Source of the DNA: Bryopsis sp. KO-2023
Lineage: Eukaryota > Chlorophyta > Ulvophyceae > Bryopsidales > Bryopsidaceae
DNA length: 64,000 nt
Reading direction: 5' to 3'
Assembly: GCA_030272585.1 (NCBI GenBank)
Contig: BSYQ01000001.1
Coordinates: 248,001 to 312,000, forward strand
Below, one piece after another: positions 1-13,143 of this stretch (position 1 is its first letter; every line of letters starts with the position of its first letter). The position numbers and the translations under genes are program-made. The notes under the pieces are model-generated. The model was not told the origin of the DNA. It searched no databases and worked only from the letters and a program-made list of their open reading frames with translations.

Positions 1-186
1 AAGAAGAACCGAGTAAAATTCAGGTGTCTGGGATTAACCCCACAGGCACCTGGGATGGCTTTTTTGCCATACTGGGATGCAAAACATGAAATATCTACTA
101 ATAAATTCTTGTATTTTCCGTGGGCATGGGCGCCCTTGAATTTATTTTTGTGAAATTGGTGGAAAAATATCAGAGAATGGTTTTGA

Positions 187-2309
187 TCACGTGATCACCA
201 CCTTGGCGCCCAGCTCCATAGCTCTTTTCTTCAGCTCAGCATCATATTCTTCTCTTTCAGGATCTCGACCTTCATTTCGATGCTCATGACTCCCTTGCTC
301 ATCAGCATCCTTTGGGGGTGGCGGCGGTGGAGGAGGAGGAGGTGGAAAAAGAGATCTATCCATGTATGGATCGCCCCCATACTCATATCCAGGTCTGTAT
401 TCGTGATGGTAATGCCCCCCGGATACGTAAGCAGGTGGGTAGTGACCATGATATGTTGGTTCTCTGTGATGGTGATCTGGGTAAGGAGGACCCACCCCTC
501 TGCCTTCATAATACCCTGAGTGGCCTTGTGCGGATTCTGGAGGTACCCCGTACATTCCTTGAGCATGACCATAGTATGCCCCATGTTGGGATGGGTAAGG
601 GCCCCTGTTTCCATATGGGGGTGGCCGATACTCAGTGTCCCCCCAGGAAGAATAACCGAAAGATTCTGATGGGGCCAGCCTCTCGTCCTCATACCTACAC
701 AGCATGCAAGATTTACCACTTTTGGGGGGAATGGAGGTCGAAAACAAGAATGCAAAGGCTCCGTGGAATGCGACTTCTTATTTTCATTTTTACTGTTTTT
801 GATTTCCCAAATATTACATAAACAAGCAGACGAAGGACCATGATTGTATGAGCAAAACCAAGACAGAATCAAGTGAATTCTTTGTAATTCCATTTTTTGG
901 CAAAAACACAAAGCACCTTTTCCATAATAATGAAAAATTATCGACAATTGCGAAACAACAATATTCTCTGTAAATTGGAACTTCGTCTGGAAGCAAGAAC
1001 AAATGAAATCACCCCTGTCTGCTTACCAGCGGCGTTGGGAGTGCCTATCATCCTCGCTCCAATCACCGCTGACCTCCTGCAAAAATAATGATACAAAATT
1101 ACTGATATGCTAACCAAGATGCTGTCCTTCAAGCAACAACGCAAATGTGCTTATTCCCATTCAAACACAGTTTATCGCATTGTCACTGTGCGGCTTCTAT
1201 GCACCTTCTTAGGCATGTCCCCTGAACCGGTGGGCGACTTCTCAGGTTTTTTCCCTTTTGTGACAGGCTTGTTGTGGGTGGCAGCCTCTAGAGTTGGGTA
1301 TTCCTCCTGATTCAAGAATTGTGAGCTCTGTCGGTCGAGCACGGTGCCCCCCTCAAGGGTCGGGTGGTGAACCACACTCGGTACAGCTTGACTTTGAGCT
1401 CTAGTACTTCCTCCACCACCAGCAGCCCCACCTCCAGAGGCATCTCCAGCACCATCCCCCCCGCCAGCAACAGGCCCCGCAGAACTTCCACTGCCAGAAT
1501 CTACTGGACCGCTTCCCCCACCCGTACCCGTACCCCCACCCCCACCACCTCCTGAGCTTGTTTGCCAAGCTCCAGACCCCCTTGCGCCTTGTAAGTTTTG
1601 AGGATGTCCAGATTCCATCCCAGCCTGGTGGTCTTCTACCTTATGCCAACTTCCTGACCCACCAGGAGCTGGAACCAACTGGGTGTTGGGATCATTGCCT
1701 TGATTTTCCTGTGTGGAATCAGAAATAGGCTCCACGTCACTGACCGTTTTCCCCGCAGTATTTTGGAAAACACGCCGTAAATGGGTCCAGCAGTCCCCTG
1801 GGGCAGGATGTGCGGAAAACCCCGATTTCGAAATTATTGTAGCGGGAAGATGGCTTTCTTACCTTGCGCAGTGAAGGTAGGTTGACTGGCTTGGGAATAG
1901 CCAGTTTTCCTTGAGACGGATGTGGGGCCAGACGGGAGCGCTGAAATAGAGAAACAGAAAAGCTGTCAACACGTGTCGAGTGCATTGGACAGTTTCTTTT
2001 CGAGCAAAGAAACGCATCCGGATGATAAAACAAAGGTTACCGGCAAAAACTACGGCTCCGTCAGCAGAAACACTTGACCATGGGGATCCCCACAAACCTA
2101 GCGCGGCAACCCAGCGCAAACAAGAGAGGAGAAAGCACTGAGTGTTTTTTCTGGACGGAACGCCTCTATACCTGACTCGCTCTGTGGCCTTGAAGGATTA
2201 GCATCCCTCTGTGCCTTACGCCGGTGCCCGAGTTGGACGATGACCCTTGACCGGGCGGCTTGTCAAACAAACTGTTGAGGTTCGCATTGTTGTACCGCTT
2301 CCCAGACAT
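187..2309 (-). CDS. BAT2-N domain protein, plant MOS1/PRRC2-like (3' end uncertain)
   Basis: Five exons can be read on the minus strand: 2309-2172, 1940-1863, 1708-1205, 1076-1027 and 694-187, with GT-AG borders and matching phases; the 1205 donor (AAG|GTGCAT) is weak. Exon 2 encodes GKLAIPKPVNLPSLR and exon 3 opens ENQGNDPNTQLVP, which together are the signature of the BAT2 N-terminal domain. The wording is nearer to Arabidopsis MOS1 than to animal PRRC2. A later YPTLEAA motif, a DWSEDD stretch in exon 4 and a Gly/Tyr/His/Pro-rich tail with an 11-proline run also fit the family. MOS1 is known as a regulator of immune-receptor gene expression and splicing; that role here is inference. The frame closes with TGA at 187-189, giving about 425 residues, much shorter than MOS1. 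A donor near AAG|GTGGTG at about 202 could instead extend the gene beyond the left edge. Confidence 0.75.
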
Positions 2310-3479
2310 TTTTCACTCGCTCTCGGCCAGCGAACAAATCATCCAGTGAGGTGGTTTTGTCGCTTCGGATTTTTTTAAAGACCGTTCAAGCCTAAAAGCC
2401 TCTGTGCGGGTCTTCCCCAGAGAAAAAAGAGAAAAAGGAAAGATAAAAAATCGCACGACGCAAAGGGGTAGTAAAGAGAAAAAATATATGCTTAAGATAG
2501 AAGAGGCACTGCAAAGGACAGTATCTGTTGAAAGGGAAAAAAAAGCAAAGTTGGTGTTTCTCGCGTTTTCGTTGCGTTATGTGTTCGAGTTCCGGAAACA
2601 CCGTTCGGGTCGGGGGCAAAAAACACAGTTGGGCCTAATGATTCGAAACGCAGAAAAATGAGTTACGTAAAGAGCTTCCCGCTACAATAATTTCGGTTTT
2701 TTTTTTTTTTTTGGATGCCCCACCCCCAAAAAGATACAAAAATCCTTCAATGCTGTATTTCCAGCAGAGCGCAGGTTTTTTGCCCTTAGATCTTTTCCGT
2801 TAATTTGCGCTGTTGGTTCATTGGGCTGGGTGCAAACAGCTCATCAAGAATCAGGTAAATCAGGTTCAAACAGTTTCCCAAGCTCAAGGCAAAGGACATG
2901 CATTTGACCAATCAACAATTTAAACTTGAATGAGTTGACAAGTACAGGGCAATTCCCCAGCCCTCCCCTATGAAAGAATAAAAGAAACATCTAATCCCCG
3001 ATGTCTGTCTGAGCCATCAGTCTTCTATCGGAACCTTCACCCAACACTTCCGAGTGCTACCGCTAGTCCCTGTCTTCCTAATGAACCGACTTCTGAAAAT
3101 GAAACCTATATTTTCACCACAACAATTTTTTCCCAACGCAGTTTTCCCCCACGCCCAACACTCCCTGGATCGACCGACTTCCAAACCCCCCAGCCCTGAA
3201 TTCATAACTCCACATCTGATTCGACAAATTTCCAAGGGCTCTTCCGTAAGAGGCAACTGATTTAGCAAGAACACAATTCAATTTCCATCCCCCATTCTCC
3301 CAGCTGGGGCCACCAGTGCTACCAATCATACAAACAAGAGATTTCTTTCGAGACGAGAAAACCACCATGTCCAATTCACCACCCCCTCCTCGACTCCCAC
3401 ACCGAAACACACACCTTCCAACAGTTGTCACTTGATTTACGGCTCCCCACAGCCTCCCACCGCACCACAATCTGTGGAC
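2310..3479. other. Spacer between the MOS1-like and USP genes
   Basis: The spacer holds the promoter side of the MOS1-like gene and the 3' side of the USP gene, both on the minus strand. I see a 16-base T tract near 2697 and no convincing exon. Short open frames here have no recognisable content. Confidence 0.5.
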
Positions 3480-6400
3480 TCACTCATGTTTCCTGGTATC
3501 GAATTTGTGCTGGAAGTCATTACGGCCACTCGAAAAAGGAATTTTCTTGTTTTTCTTCTTCTTGGTTTTCCCCCGATCATATTCCTCATTGTATTCCGCA
3601 TCAAACTCCGAACGATCTCTTTTCAAGAATCTTGGCCTACATTTCACACAACGCCCCACACAAATAACATCAAATCGAAGGTTGGGCAGTTGTTCGATTT
3701 TGGTGGATTAACTCAGATCAGTGTGTTGAAATGCATGAAATATCTACATGTAGCTGTGGCCCTTACTTGTTTGCACTCCGGACAGAATTTCGAGTTCCAC
3801 TCCGCCCACATTCCCATCCACCATTACTTCCACGACCCTGCAGCCAAGAGCAAGCATCTTCCCCAGTTTCAATAAAGTTCTTGACCTCCGGCTCTGGGTT
3901 TGGCAGTGGCTCCTCTTTTCTTTGTGGTGCACTCTCCTCAGCTGGTCCCATTGTGGGTCTTGGTTCATGGACAGGCCCCTCTGCATCAGATGCTCTTTTC
4001 CTGGGTTGGGCCCCACTGTGTTTGATCCGTTCATTGATGGGTTGTGTTGGTGGTTGCCTTGCACTGGCGATGTCCAATGCCTTTTCCTTTTGTTTAAAAC
4101 GTGGGAGTTCTTCGGATCGGGTTTGAACAAGTTTGGATGGAGTGGAATTATTGACTGGTGTCGATCCGGTTCTGCCGAATCCTTCTATGGGGACCTCCAT
4201 GCTCAGTTTTCTGCAGGCAGCACTGGCAAAAGGTAAACGCAACCACAAACGAAACCAATATCAATATACTATGTTGCGTTAACACATTCAGCACAGCTAG
4301 AACATTTCTTTTTCACTGAGGATAAATGATGTAAATCATGGGATGCTTCCTTTTTGCTATTTACGGGATAATTCATCTTTGGAGTTTGAACCTAAAGTCC
4401 TTACCTGAGCCGCCGGCTCACAGGTGATTTCCCAATATCCAACGAAGTTACTGAATGTCGCCGTTGTTTGGGCGCTTCTTGCGCACCAAAGTTCGGTTTT
4501 GCGAAGGGACTGGGAGTCAGACCACCAGAACCATTTGATTTGTTCTTCCTATCGACCTCCGCCTGATCAGCTGCACCAATTTTACTGCGTTTGGTAGGAA
4601 TCGGTGATTCGGTCTCTTCCACCCCACCATTCTTTGATAGCGACCTCTTTTTCCCAGCGATGTTGCCATTTGCCATCGGCGACCTGGCCGGTCCATGATT
4701 TGGAGTCTGACTACCTCTTCCCCCATTGGTAGTCCGTCCTCTGATTTGCTGAGAGTTCCCCGAAGGGGATTCCTCATTATCTCCACTCGAATCGCTCGCA
4801 TATTCCATGTCTTTCCGAACACAAATGCCTCCGAACAACGAAGTGATATATTCACCATCGGGTGCATTGTCTACACCTCCCTTAGCCATCCTCAATCTTG
4901 CAGCAGATGGACTAGTTCTCACTCTTTCTCCAGATTCGCACTTCCCAATGACCTGTTTCCTTTTTTGCACGATCGGCTTGACTCCCAGAGGAGATTTTCT
5001 GAGACCAGTTGGTGCATAAACCTTCAGCGCTCGAGCCTTGGGCTTCATTGGAGAGGCGCCATTTGCTGCCACACCATTGCTTGGAACAGGAGCCTTTGGC
5101 TTGGGTGCAACAACAGTTCGTGTCGGAGTCTCGTCTTTTGTTTTGCTGACAGCGGGGAGCTCTTGCTTTGCCGATATGGCAGGTTGCACAACAGTCTCGG
5201 CATTTGTTTTCCCTACAGCAGGAGGTACTGGCAATTTCGCAGGTTGAGTTGATGTAGTGGCCACCGCATCGGTCTTTCCTGGAACGTTTGAAATGTTTGG
5301 ATCATGGACTTGCGATTGGGATGCTGTGGATGCACATGGGTTGTTCTTGGGCTGTTGAGCATCAGGCTGGCGAGTGTACATCAGGACATATGCTTGGGCC
5401 CTGAGTACCTGAGATTCGGACACCTGTCCGCAAGCGAAACAATTCACACTGTTGAAAACCACATCCATTGAACATTTTCCAAATCTTGGCTCAATAATCG
5501 TAACTGCTTCCCACAATGGAGGGGTACCATGAGGCGTGCAGCATTGATGTATCCGATTCAAAAATATATGTACTTGTAGGCAAGGGAAAAATGCCGTGCG
5601 ATTTGTCAAAGAGTAAAAACCCAACCACAGTGAACCCTGTACGTAAGATATGGGGTAGCCTTACCGGCTGGACTGATTCATCATCGAAATGGTGCCAGAT
5701 TCCGTTTGCAGCTTTCGCATAAGTAAAGTAGTGCCCTGTCTGAGTGGAATGCCCAGAATGAACCACCACACCAATCAAATTGTACCTGCCAGACAAACAC
5801 ATTTCATCCAAACTGAACCACTACAGCAGGAATGGTAGGTTCCAGATGCCATTGGGCCAGACCAGACAAATGACGGCGGAGTCCCACAGAGATGCTGGCA
5901 AAAACAGAAAGATTGGCTATGGTCAGTCGATGACGCAATCGATTAGCGAGTATGGACTATTACCGGCGAGCCCCCAAATCTTTAGCATCTTCTGACAAGT
6001 ATGGCTTCAGGTCCAGTGTAGTGGTGAAATCCACTTGACGAGTGTTTTTCATTCCAGGAAGTGGAAAACGCTTTAGCAGGACCATCAGTACGTTCGGCGC
6101 CTCACTGATGGTTATCCTCTTGACCGCATCAACCTGCAGCAAAAATACACCCAACTCTCCAAGTTAACTTTCTGACAAAACGAATCAGAGGAAACCCCCA
6201 TCTTCATCACAACAAAAACAAGCAATCCATGACTTCAAACTATAAGGGTCAGCACAAAAGTAGTGCATTGGTAAGTTCACAGAACCCTGAATCATGGAAG
6301 GGTTCATAAATCATAGCTTGTGGATGGGTCTTCGCAGGGATTTGCACCAATATGGACAAGCATGAAGATCAAGATCCAATCAATTAATCGAGATTTCCCA

Positions 6401-8498
6401 CAAACAGTGCTACTCACCATCTTGAAATCCTGCTTTCCAGATCCATATTCCAGCCGATACTTGTTGTCCCCATGCAGGTACTCCCCTTTGGTGTAGGAGG
6501 CCAGCGCCTGCTCGATCGTCTTCGCTTTCCCCAGCTCCACCTCGAGACTGGCAAAATGCTCGTACACATTTTTCCTGAAATCCTCCTTCTTGCAGGAAAT
6601 CTGGAGACACACAAATTGGATCAGTAAAATTGAACCCAACACCATTCGTTTCTTCACAAGAGGAAGAATTTCAGTGTTCAATGTCCAGCATACAAGCCTC
6701 ACTGGAGTTTTCCATTCGGAAAACAATCTTCTTCGCCGACACAATAAGATCAAAATAACAAAACAAGAGTGGAGCATTCCCATCATATTGCAGTATTATC
6801 ATTCACTCACCTGTGTACGGATCTTGCCTCCGAATATCCTGTACAGGAAGGAGGTGTACTCGGTCTCTGGAGTGACCGCCCCCTGGGTCGACTTCAAACC
6901 CTTGGTGCCCCGCTCCACAGCCTCAGCATGCAGCTTCCCGAGGAGGCCCATCAGCCATTCCTGGGCGTCCTCCATTTTCCCGGCGGAGTGGCTGTTAAAA
7001 AGAGACACACAAGATAAAAAATCATCCATACGATCTCAAAGCAACGAAATTCTTCCCAGCAATTGATTCATTCGCACAGCCTGGAGCACAAAAATATGAT
7101 CGGGCACCTCAGCTAGGTGCAAAAACAGGAATTATACTGGGGACATCTTAAAGATAGACTCTTGAATTCACAATCAGCGTGTGGATTCCACAGGTGATAG
7201 AGCGATGAAGAATTGACTGGAGCAAACAGTTGATTTCGGCCGCAACGCCCTTCTTAGCCATTGCTGTAGTTCGATGGCATTCATCCACCCACCACCACAG
7301 AGAAATCACTGAGAGACAACACCATAACTGATTGAATGCACAAAATAACAATATATCACTCTTTATTAGTGCTCAACACATGATTCACTCACCCAGCGCA
7401 GATCTGGCCGATGATGTTCGGTTTGCAGAGCTCCTCGGCCTCCACTTCCACCTTCCCCAAGTGCATTTTGGAGAAGAGCCGGAGGAGCCTGCCAGTGAAG
7501 CCCCCACCCCCACCACCGCTCGACCTCTGCAGATCCTCCATCCAAGCTACCATAGGTGGCAGCTGGAAGAGGACCTGCAACGAAGCGTTCATGAAGCAGG
7601 TGGCGTGGGGGTTCACCAAACCGGAGCACTGCATGAACACCACAAGCAGTTCTCAGCCCAATGCATCTTAAAAACTTGGAAAGGTTGAGCGAACTTTTGA
7701 AATTGTTCTACTTCTTTTTCTTTTGAGAGGGCACTTGAGGTGGGGTAGGTTACTGGGTTAAAGAGCAGCTTGGCTGGAACACAGATATATTTGATAGCGT
7801 TTCCCCACATGCCCACAGTTGTAGGTTGTACCGATACATTGCACTGTGGGATGATTTTTCTGAAGCCAAACAACAGCAAAGATTCCCCTGAATTTTTCAA
7901 GCAGGTTCAGAATATGTAAACCAAACGATCCATATTGTTCATATCATGTATTTGCCATGTTTTCCACCTCCATACAAAATTTGGGTAACCAAAAAACTAT
8001 ATTTTAGGGAAGACTTTGTTTTTCACATGGTGGTGATGAAAGTTCCAAAAATACAATTGGGTGAGCAAAATCTCCCATAGTAACAACATAGTAACAACTA
8101 TAATGCTGTCCAAGTGCTTGAATCGCTTAGTAACACAGCAGAAAAACCAAGCCAATCGGAAACCTAATCATAACAGACAAGAAATTTTTGGGGACGCGTC
8201 TCGACGAAAGCTAACCGTCGTTGACTTCTCCTCTCAGTGCCCCACGGAGCCACTCGACGAAGAACTCGAATGCCAAGGGGAGGAAATCGAAAAAAACTTT
8301 CACCGAAAAAAGGAAACCGTGGGCAAATTTTCCCAGAAAAATGCTCCGAAAAGTGAGGGCACTCACCGCTGGGCGCACACTCCTCCACTTCAGCTGCACC
8401 CTCTCCATTGGGTAGAGGTCCACCGCGTTCGTTGCTGCCTCCTCCTGACCGTCCATCTCGACACCACCGTCCACGTTCTTCGCTTCCTGCTCGAGCAT
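3480..8498 (-). CDS. Ubiquitin carboxyl-terminal hydrolase, USP36/USP42 type
   Basis: This is a cysteine protease that removes ubiquitin from proteins. Nine exons join with every phase matching: 8498-8367, 7628-7393, 6991-6811, 6600-6418, 6133-5964, 5785-5665, 5423-4405, 4210-3767 and 3636-3480, giving 880 residues. The Cys box is NPHATCFMNA, with catalytic Cys55 and oxyanion Asn50. KMEDAQEW is the QEDAxE box. The His box TGHYFTY holds His319 and is followed by FDDESV (Asp335/336). QAYVLMYTR closes the catalytic domain. A long basic, disordered tail follows, and the last exon encodes EYNEEYDRGKTKKKK, a C-terminal signature of USP36/42. The usual CxxC zinc pairs of the fingers region are not seen (one Cys in ISCKK). 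USP36 acts in the nucleolus; the basic tail agrees, but location here is inference. The start is the first ATG of exon 1; an upstream exon at 8597-8809 is possible. Confidence 0.88.
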
Positions 8499-8596
8499 CG
8501 AGAAGCACCAAACCACAAGCTGCTGGTTAACTTTCCCCACTTTCGCGCCAAATATGCTCCCTCTGGGCACTACGTACGGTTTTTCGTCTAACTCAC

Positions 8597-8809
8597 TTTT
8601 TGACAGTTTTTAAGGCCTATTATTATGTGGACTACCTCTATTACAGACGTCTTTAACGGCTCCAACCCCAACGCCACAGGGTCGTCCACTTGATCCGGCC
8701 GCAATGCCCTAACGAAGCGCACCCTCTTCAATTGAAACACCTTTCCAGCATCTCCCAAAACAGGACCCATTCGCGCCAACCCCACTTCTCCTTCCCCTTT
8801 CGTCGCCAT
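8597..8809 (-). other. Possible extra first exon of the USP gene
   Basis: An ATG at 8809 opens 71 codons that end at AAA|GTGAGT, a good splice donor in phase 0. A phase-0 acceptor, GAGCAG|GAA, lies at about 8487-8489 inside the currently chosen first USP exon. Splicing would give the protease a new N-terminus of about 71 residues through an intron near 110 bases. The peptide has no recognised domain. It could equally be 5' UTR. Confidence 0.4.
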
Positions 8810-11800
8810 CGTTGTGGGAGTCTGCTGCTCAAGACTATCCCCCTCCAACGTCTGGGTCGACTTCGTCCAGAAAATCGACAAAGGTGAACCTCTTCTGTTT
8901 TCGATCGGCCCTCGCGAAAACAATCAAGACGAAAACACTGTCCCCAGACAAGACAGTTGGCCGCCGTGATTGAATGGATCATATGACAGACATGCATCAT
9001 CTCAGTCTGTAGTGACGGATTTTTGTTTCTTGTTGGTTTCGTTGCTCGGGAAATTGGTTGAGTTGGGTTCCCCGCTTTTTTCTCATTCAAAACAGATAAT
9101 CGGACCCCTGATTCGACCACAGTTATCAGCAAAATAGAGATTGGATCTGGGGATTCACTACCTGGACCTCGAGTACATGCTTATCTTCCTGTAAGTCTTG
9201 AATCCAACTCGTTTTTTGCTTCCCCGTTGCAACGGTGGTGCATGGAGAGTTATGGATGGATGGAGTTGGCATCGATTATCAGATTGGCTCGGTTGAATTC
9301 AGTTGCCCCTTTTTAAGTCCATTGGCTTTGAATTGATATCTCAAAAACAGCCAGACATTCGACTGGCAACTAGTGAAGCTCAGCAGACCAAGAGGGGAGC
9401 ATAGAGGAATAGAGGTGTCTTTGGCAGAAGTTTCTTAACTTGCTGGTGTTCACACTCCAAGGCCTCGCAATTCTCAATCACTTCCTAGTATGGAATGTTT
9501 TCTCGTTGCTTGATGCAAACCAAGGTTTCCCACATTCCACAATCCCAAATGATTCTGTTTCACAAAAACCAATCGATTGGTGCAACAACAATGTCGAGAA
9601 AGACACCAATCAAACCCAGCATCCTTCCTCTTCGAGAAAAAGAAAGAAAAAAAACACCCTTTTCCCAAAACTTTTCTGTATCCAAAATTCCCCAAGCAGC
9701 AGGGAAAATATATATCACACAAAAACACACCACAAGGTACCACACTCAAAATAACACATAAAAGGAATTATCAATGTTAACAGATACCCCATTCCCTGAA
9801 GAAGAAAGAAAAAAAACAAAAAAAAAACATAGTTTCGACCACAGCCAACCGGCATTTGTTCGACCAGTTCCTGATCGCAAAAAGATCAAACTCCTTTGGT
9901 CAACATGCTTTTCTTTCTTGCTTTTCCCTCTCATATTTTCACCCCCAAAGAACCATGACCTCGACACCGCCCTCACCAAAATCGCAATAGAACATCGGCA
10001 ACATACAATCCACCCAAGTCACACATTCCTTGCAAGTGAACCACCAAAAGGGAATCATTTCCCAGAACCCCTCCCATTCAGTGCCAAAATTAAAAAAAAA
10101 AGGCACGAGGTTCATTTCGCAATACAACCGTTTTGCAACCTCCACAAGAGGCCTCAAAAAAACGGTCAAAATTTTCCACTTTCCTTCAAGAGACCACATG
10201 TTTGAATCTTTTTTCTCTCTTCTTCCCTGATAAACCCAAAATATTTAGCACTAAAAAGAGCTGGTGGGTTGGATTTCTTTCCCTTTTGTTTAAAAAAAAA
10301 TGGCTATTCACTTTTCTCTTTTTTGTTTCTTTCCCCCCTATCTGGACGAACTCGCCTCATCTATTAAAAGAGAAACCGAAGGAGTCGTCACTTTCTTTGT
10401 TTCTTTTTCTTTTGTAAAATTTAATGAAGGGCTCATAACACTTCTTTTTCTCCACACTACAGTTGCCTCTCGTTCGTTCAGCTGCCCAGAGAGGGTTCCC
10501 AAAAAAAATAAAATGAAAAAAAATAGCCTCATCTCAACACAACACCACACTCTTTTTCTGCTTTTTTTTTCCCTTTTCCTCGAATAGTTACTAGGGAAAG
10601 CGGACACCCCAAAATCCCAAACTTGTGTCCTCATCAAAAAGTCTTGTACTGTCCTCCTCATCTCTTTTTTGCTCTCTTAAGCTATATGTATATTTTCTCA
10701 GGTCCGTTTTCAGTGGAACGTTTTTCCTTTTTTTTTTTTCGTCCTCTTTTCTTTGAAACAGTTGTCGCAGTCGCTCCTCAACTTTTTTAAAACGCTCCTT
10801 TGACTTCTATTTTTGTTTCCTTTTTTTTTTTCTTTTTTTTAATCTCATAATTTTTTTGCCACTTTTTTCTTCTTTTTTTTTCCTTCATAATGTCCCCAAT
10901 CACCCCGAAAGAATGCAACGAATTCCATCCATGCCCGAGAGTTTCGACTTTCATCATGTATAGCAGCCACTACGACTAAATCAAAAAGGGACTACCAGAA
11001 GCAACTATAAATTTTTCGTTACAGCTTTTTTTTTTTCTTCTCTCTCTCTCACTCTGTTTCTTTTTTTTTCCTTTTTTTTTTTTTTTGCTCCGGAAATCCC
11101 AATCGAAGAATCGAAGAATATCCTCCTAATACATGAAACTCTCTCATCCGAGCTTAACATAAAAAAAACACAAACAACAAAAAGAAAAAACAAACAAAGC
11201 CCCCAAAACATCAATGTTTCCATCATCACCACCCCTGTCCATGTGCCACGCCCGCAAAATATAAGTCTTTTTTGACACATTTTTTTTTCCTTTTTCACAG
11301 ACTTCATTTTATATATATTTATAAAAAGCGGCTCCTCTCCCCCGCCGTGAAACTCCTCGCCTTTAAAAAATTCTATTCTTCTTGCTGATGATTATCTTTT
11401 TTCTTTTTTAATTCTTTTTTTTTCCCTTTTCTTTTCCCCCTTGACGCGGTCCTTTCTCTTTGCCCAAATGTTTCGGTGGTTCAATCAGCAATAAGTCATA
11501 TAAACACCATCCACATATCCCCTTGCACAAAAAAAAGTTAAAAGGAAAAAACCCTTTCATCACCTCAAAAACATGTCGCGGAAAACAAGCTGCGACCTAT
11601 ATTACGAATTAAGAATACATTCGCACACTTTTTTTTTTGTTTGGTGTTTCCTCACCCATCCCCACCCCCACGCCTTTGAATAGATGAAGGTGGTCAAAAA
11701 CGGACATTCCCCCAGTATTCACACACGCACGTGAGGAAAAAAACAAAACATTAATCTTCATTTTTTCCGCAATGTGTCTATGAGTCAACCCGGCTGATCG

Positions 11801-13143
11801 AGCCCTCAAAAAAAAAAAAAAAAAAAACAAGAAAAAAAAAACATTCAAACGAAAAAACACTCTCGATTTTACACCACCGCCATCCTCTTCACCCACAGTG
11901 GTGGAATGACCCCTTAACCAAACGACCCACAATTCGAACTACTTTTTTTTTAAGAAACCATTCTGTGGCTCTTCCTTTTTCCACACCCTCCTTTAAGGAA
12001 AAAAAAACAAACAAACAGCGATACATGTGTGTTTTTTTATGTATCACTTGAAATACCATGGCAGGTTTTAAACGAGCCCTCTCTTGGATTTCGCATATCA
12101 TGTTGATATCGCCACTTTACCCCACAGTCTCATCTGTGCTGTTTTTACGTTAAAACAGGCAGCAGTCTGAAAAACTGAAAAAGGTTTACTAAAACAATGT
12201 ATTCTTTTTTTTTTGTAGGTATATATTCTTCTTTTATCGTCTTATATCTTTCCCCTTTTCCTTTCCTCTTTTTTTTTTTGCCCCTCACTCCTACTCTTAG
12301 CAAACCCGCTAACCCCACCAATCATTCACCAACCCCCCTCTCTTTTTTCACAAATGCACCATTTTTGCAAACAAGAATAAAGAAAGAAAAAACAGCTATC
12401 CTTGCAAGATTCCACCACACCCCTCTCTTAACACATAGCAAAAAAAAATACCGATGATCGATGACCCAAATTCAAAAAAAAAAAAAGAGGGGTGGGGGGG
12501 AAAGGGTAATAAAAAGGAAAAAAAAAAGCCAGGGCAAGGAAAATGCACATGTTATCTCTCCTCTATTCTCTTTTTTTTTCTTTTCCTTGATTTCTTTTTG
12601 GATAAATATATGTATATCCAACCAACTTCCTCCTCGGCTAGACCCTTTTTTTTTTTTTTCGCAGTGGGACCCCCGGTGGGGAAGTAACAAAATCCTGCCA
12701 CCGCAAGCTCCCTTGAATAGAAATTTCCTCCCAAATGCATATGCAACAAAATCATAATTCAGAAAAAACAAGGTATTGACCAAAAGATCATCTGTGTCAC
12801 TCCAAAAAAAAACAAAAAAAACAACGACAACAAAATGAGGACCTGTCGAAACGGATTTTCGATCTGAGCTCATGTTCAAATCCCAACACCATCTTTTTTA
12901 AACCACATCCATCTCGGAGTGAAACTTGGAACGCCTCCCAACAAAAACTAGAGTTACACATGCATCCCACACACCTAAGATAGATGGCCAGCCAATTGTT
13001 TTCCACCCCTTTTTTCTCCCCCTCCCTCCCCTCTTGTTTCTCTATATTTTTTTTCTGAATCTTTCTTTTTCTTCCCTCTCCCTCCCCCCAAAAGAGTTTT
13101 TTCTTTAAGTGAATTATAATGTATTGAACAGGTGGGAACGGTT
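8810..13143. other. Long pyrimidine-rich spacer without recognised genes
   Basis: About 4.3 kb lie between the USP promoter and the 3' end of the proline-rich gene. From about 9600 to 13100 the plus strand is dominated by runs of T and C mixed with A runs, for example near 10730, 10825, 11070, 11810, 12475 and 12650. Many short open frames exist only because of this bias. I found no exon with family-like content and no tRNA or rRNA. Confidence 0.6.

Noticed and set aside
187-947. Second minus-strand frame of 238 codons overlapping the MOS1-like last exon
   Set aside because: It runs through an intron and lacks any family match, whereas the chosen frame joins cleanly to exon 4.
9774-10587. 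Several plus-strand frames in the pyrimidine-rich spacer
   Set aside because: They encode Phe/Leu/Lys-rich low-complexity peptides with no domain and no splice logic.
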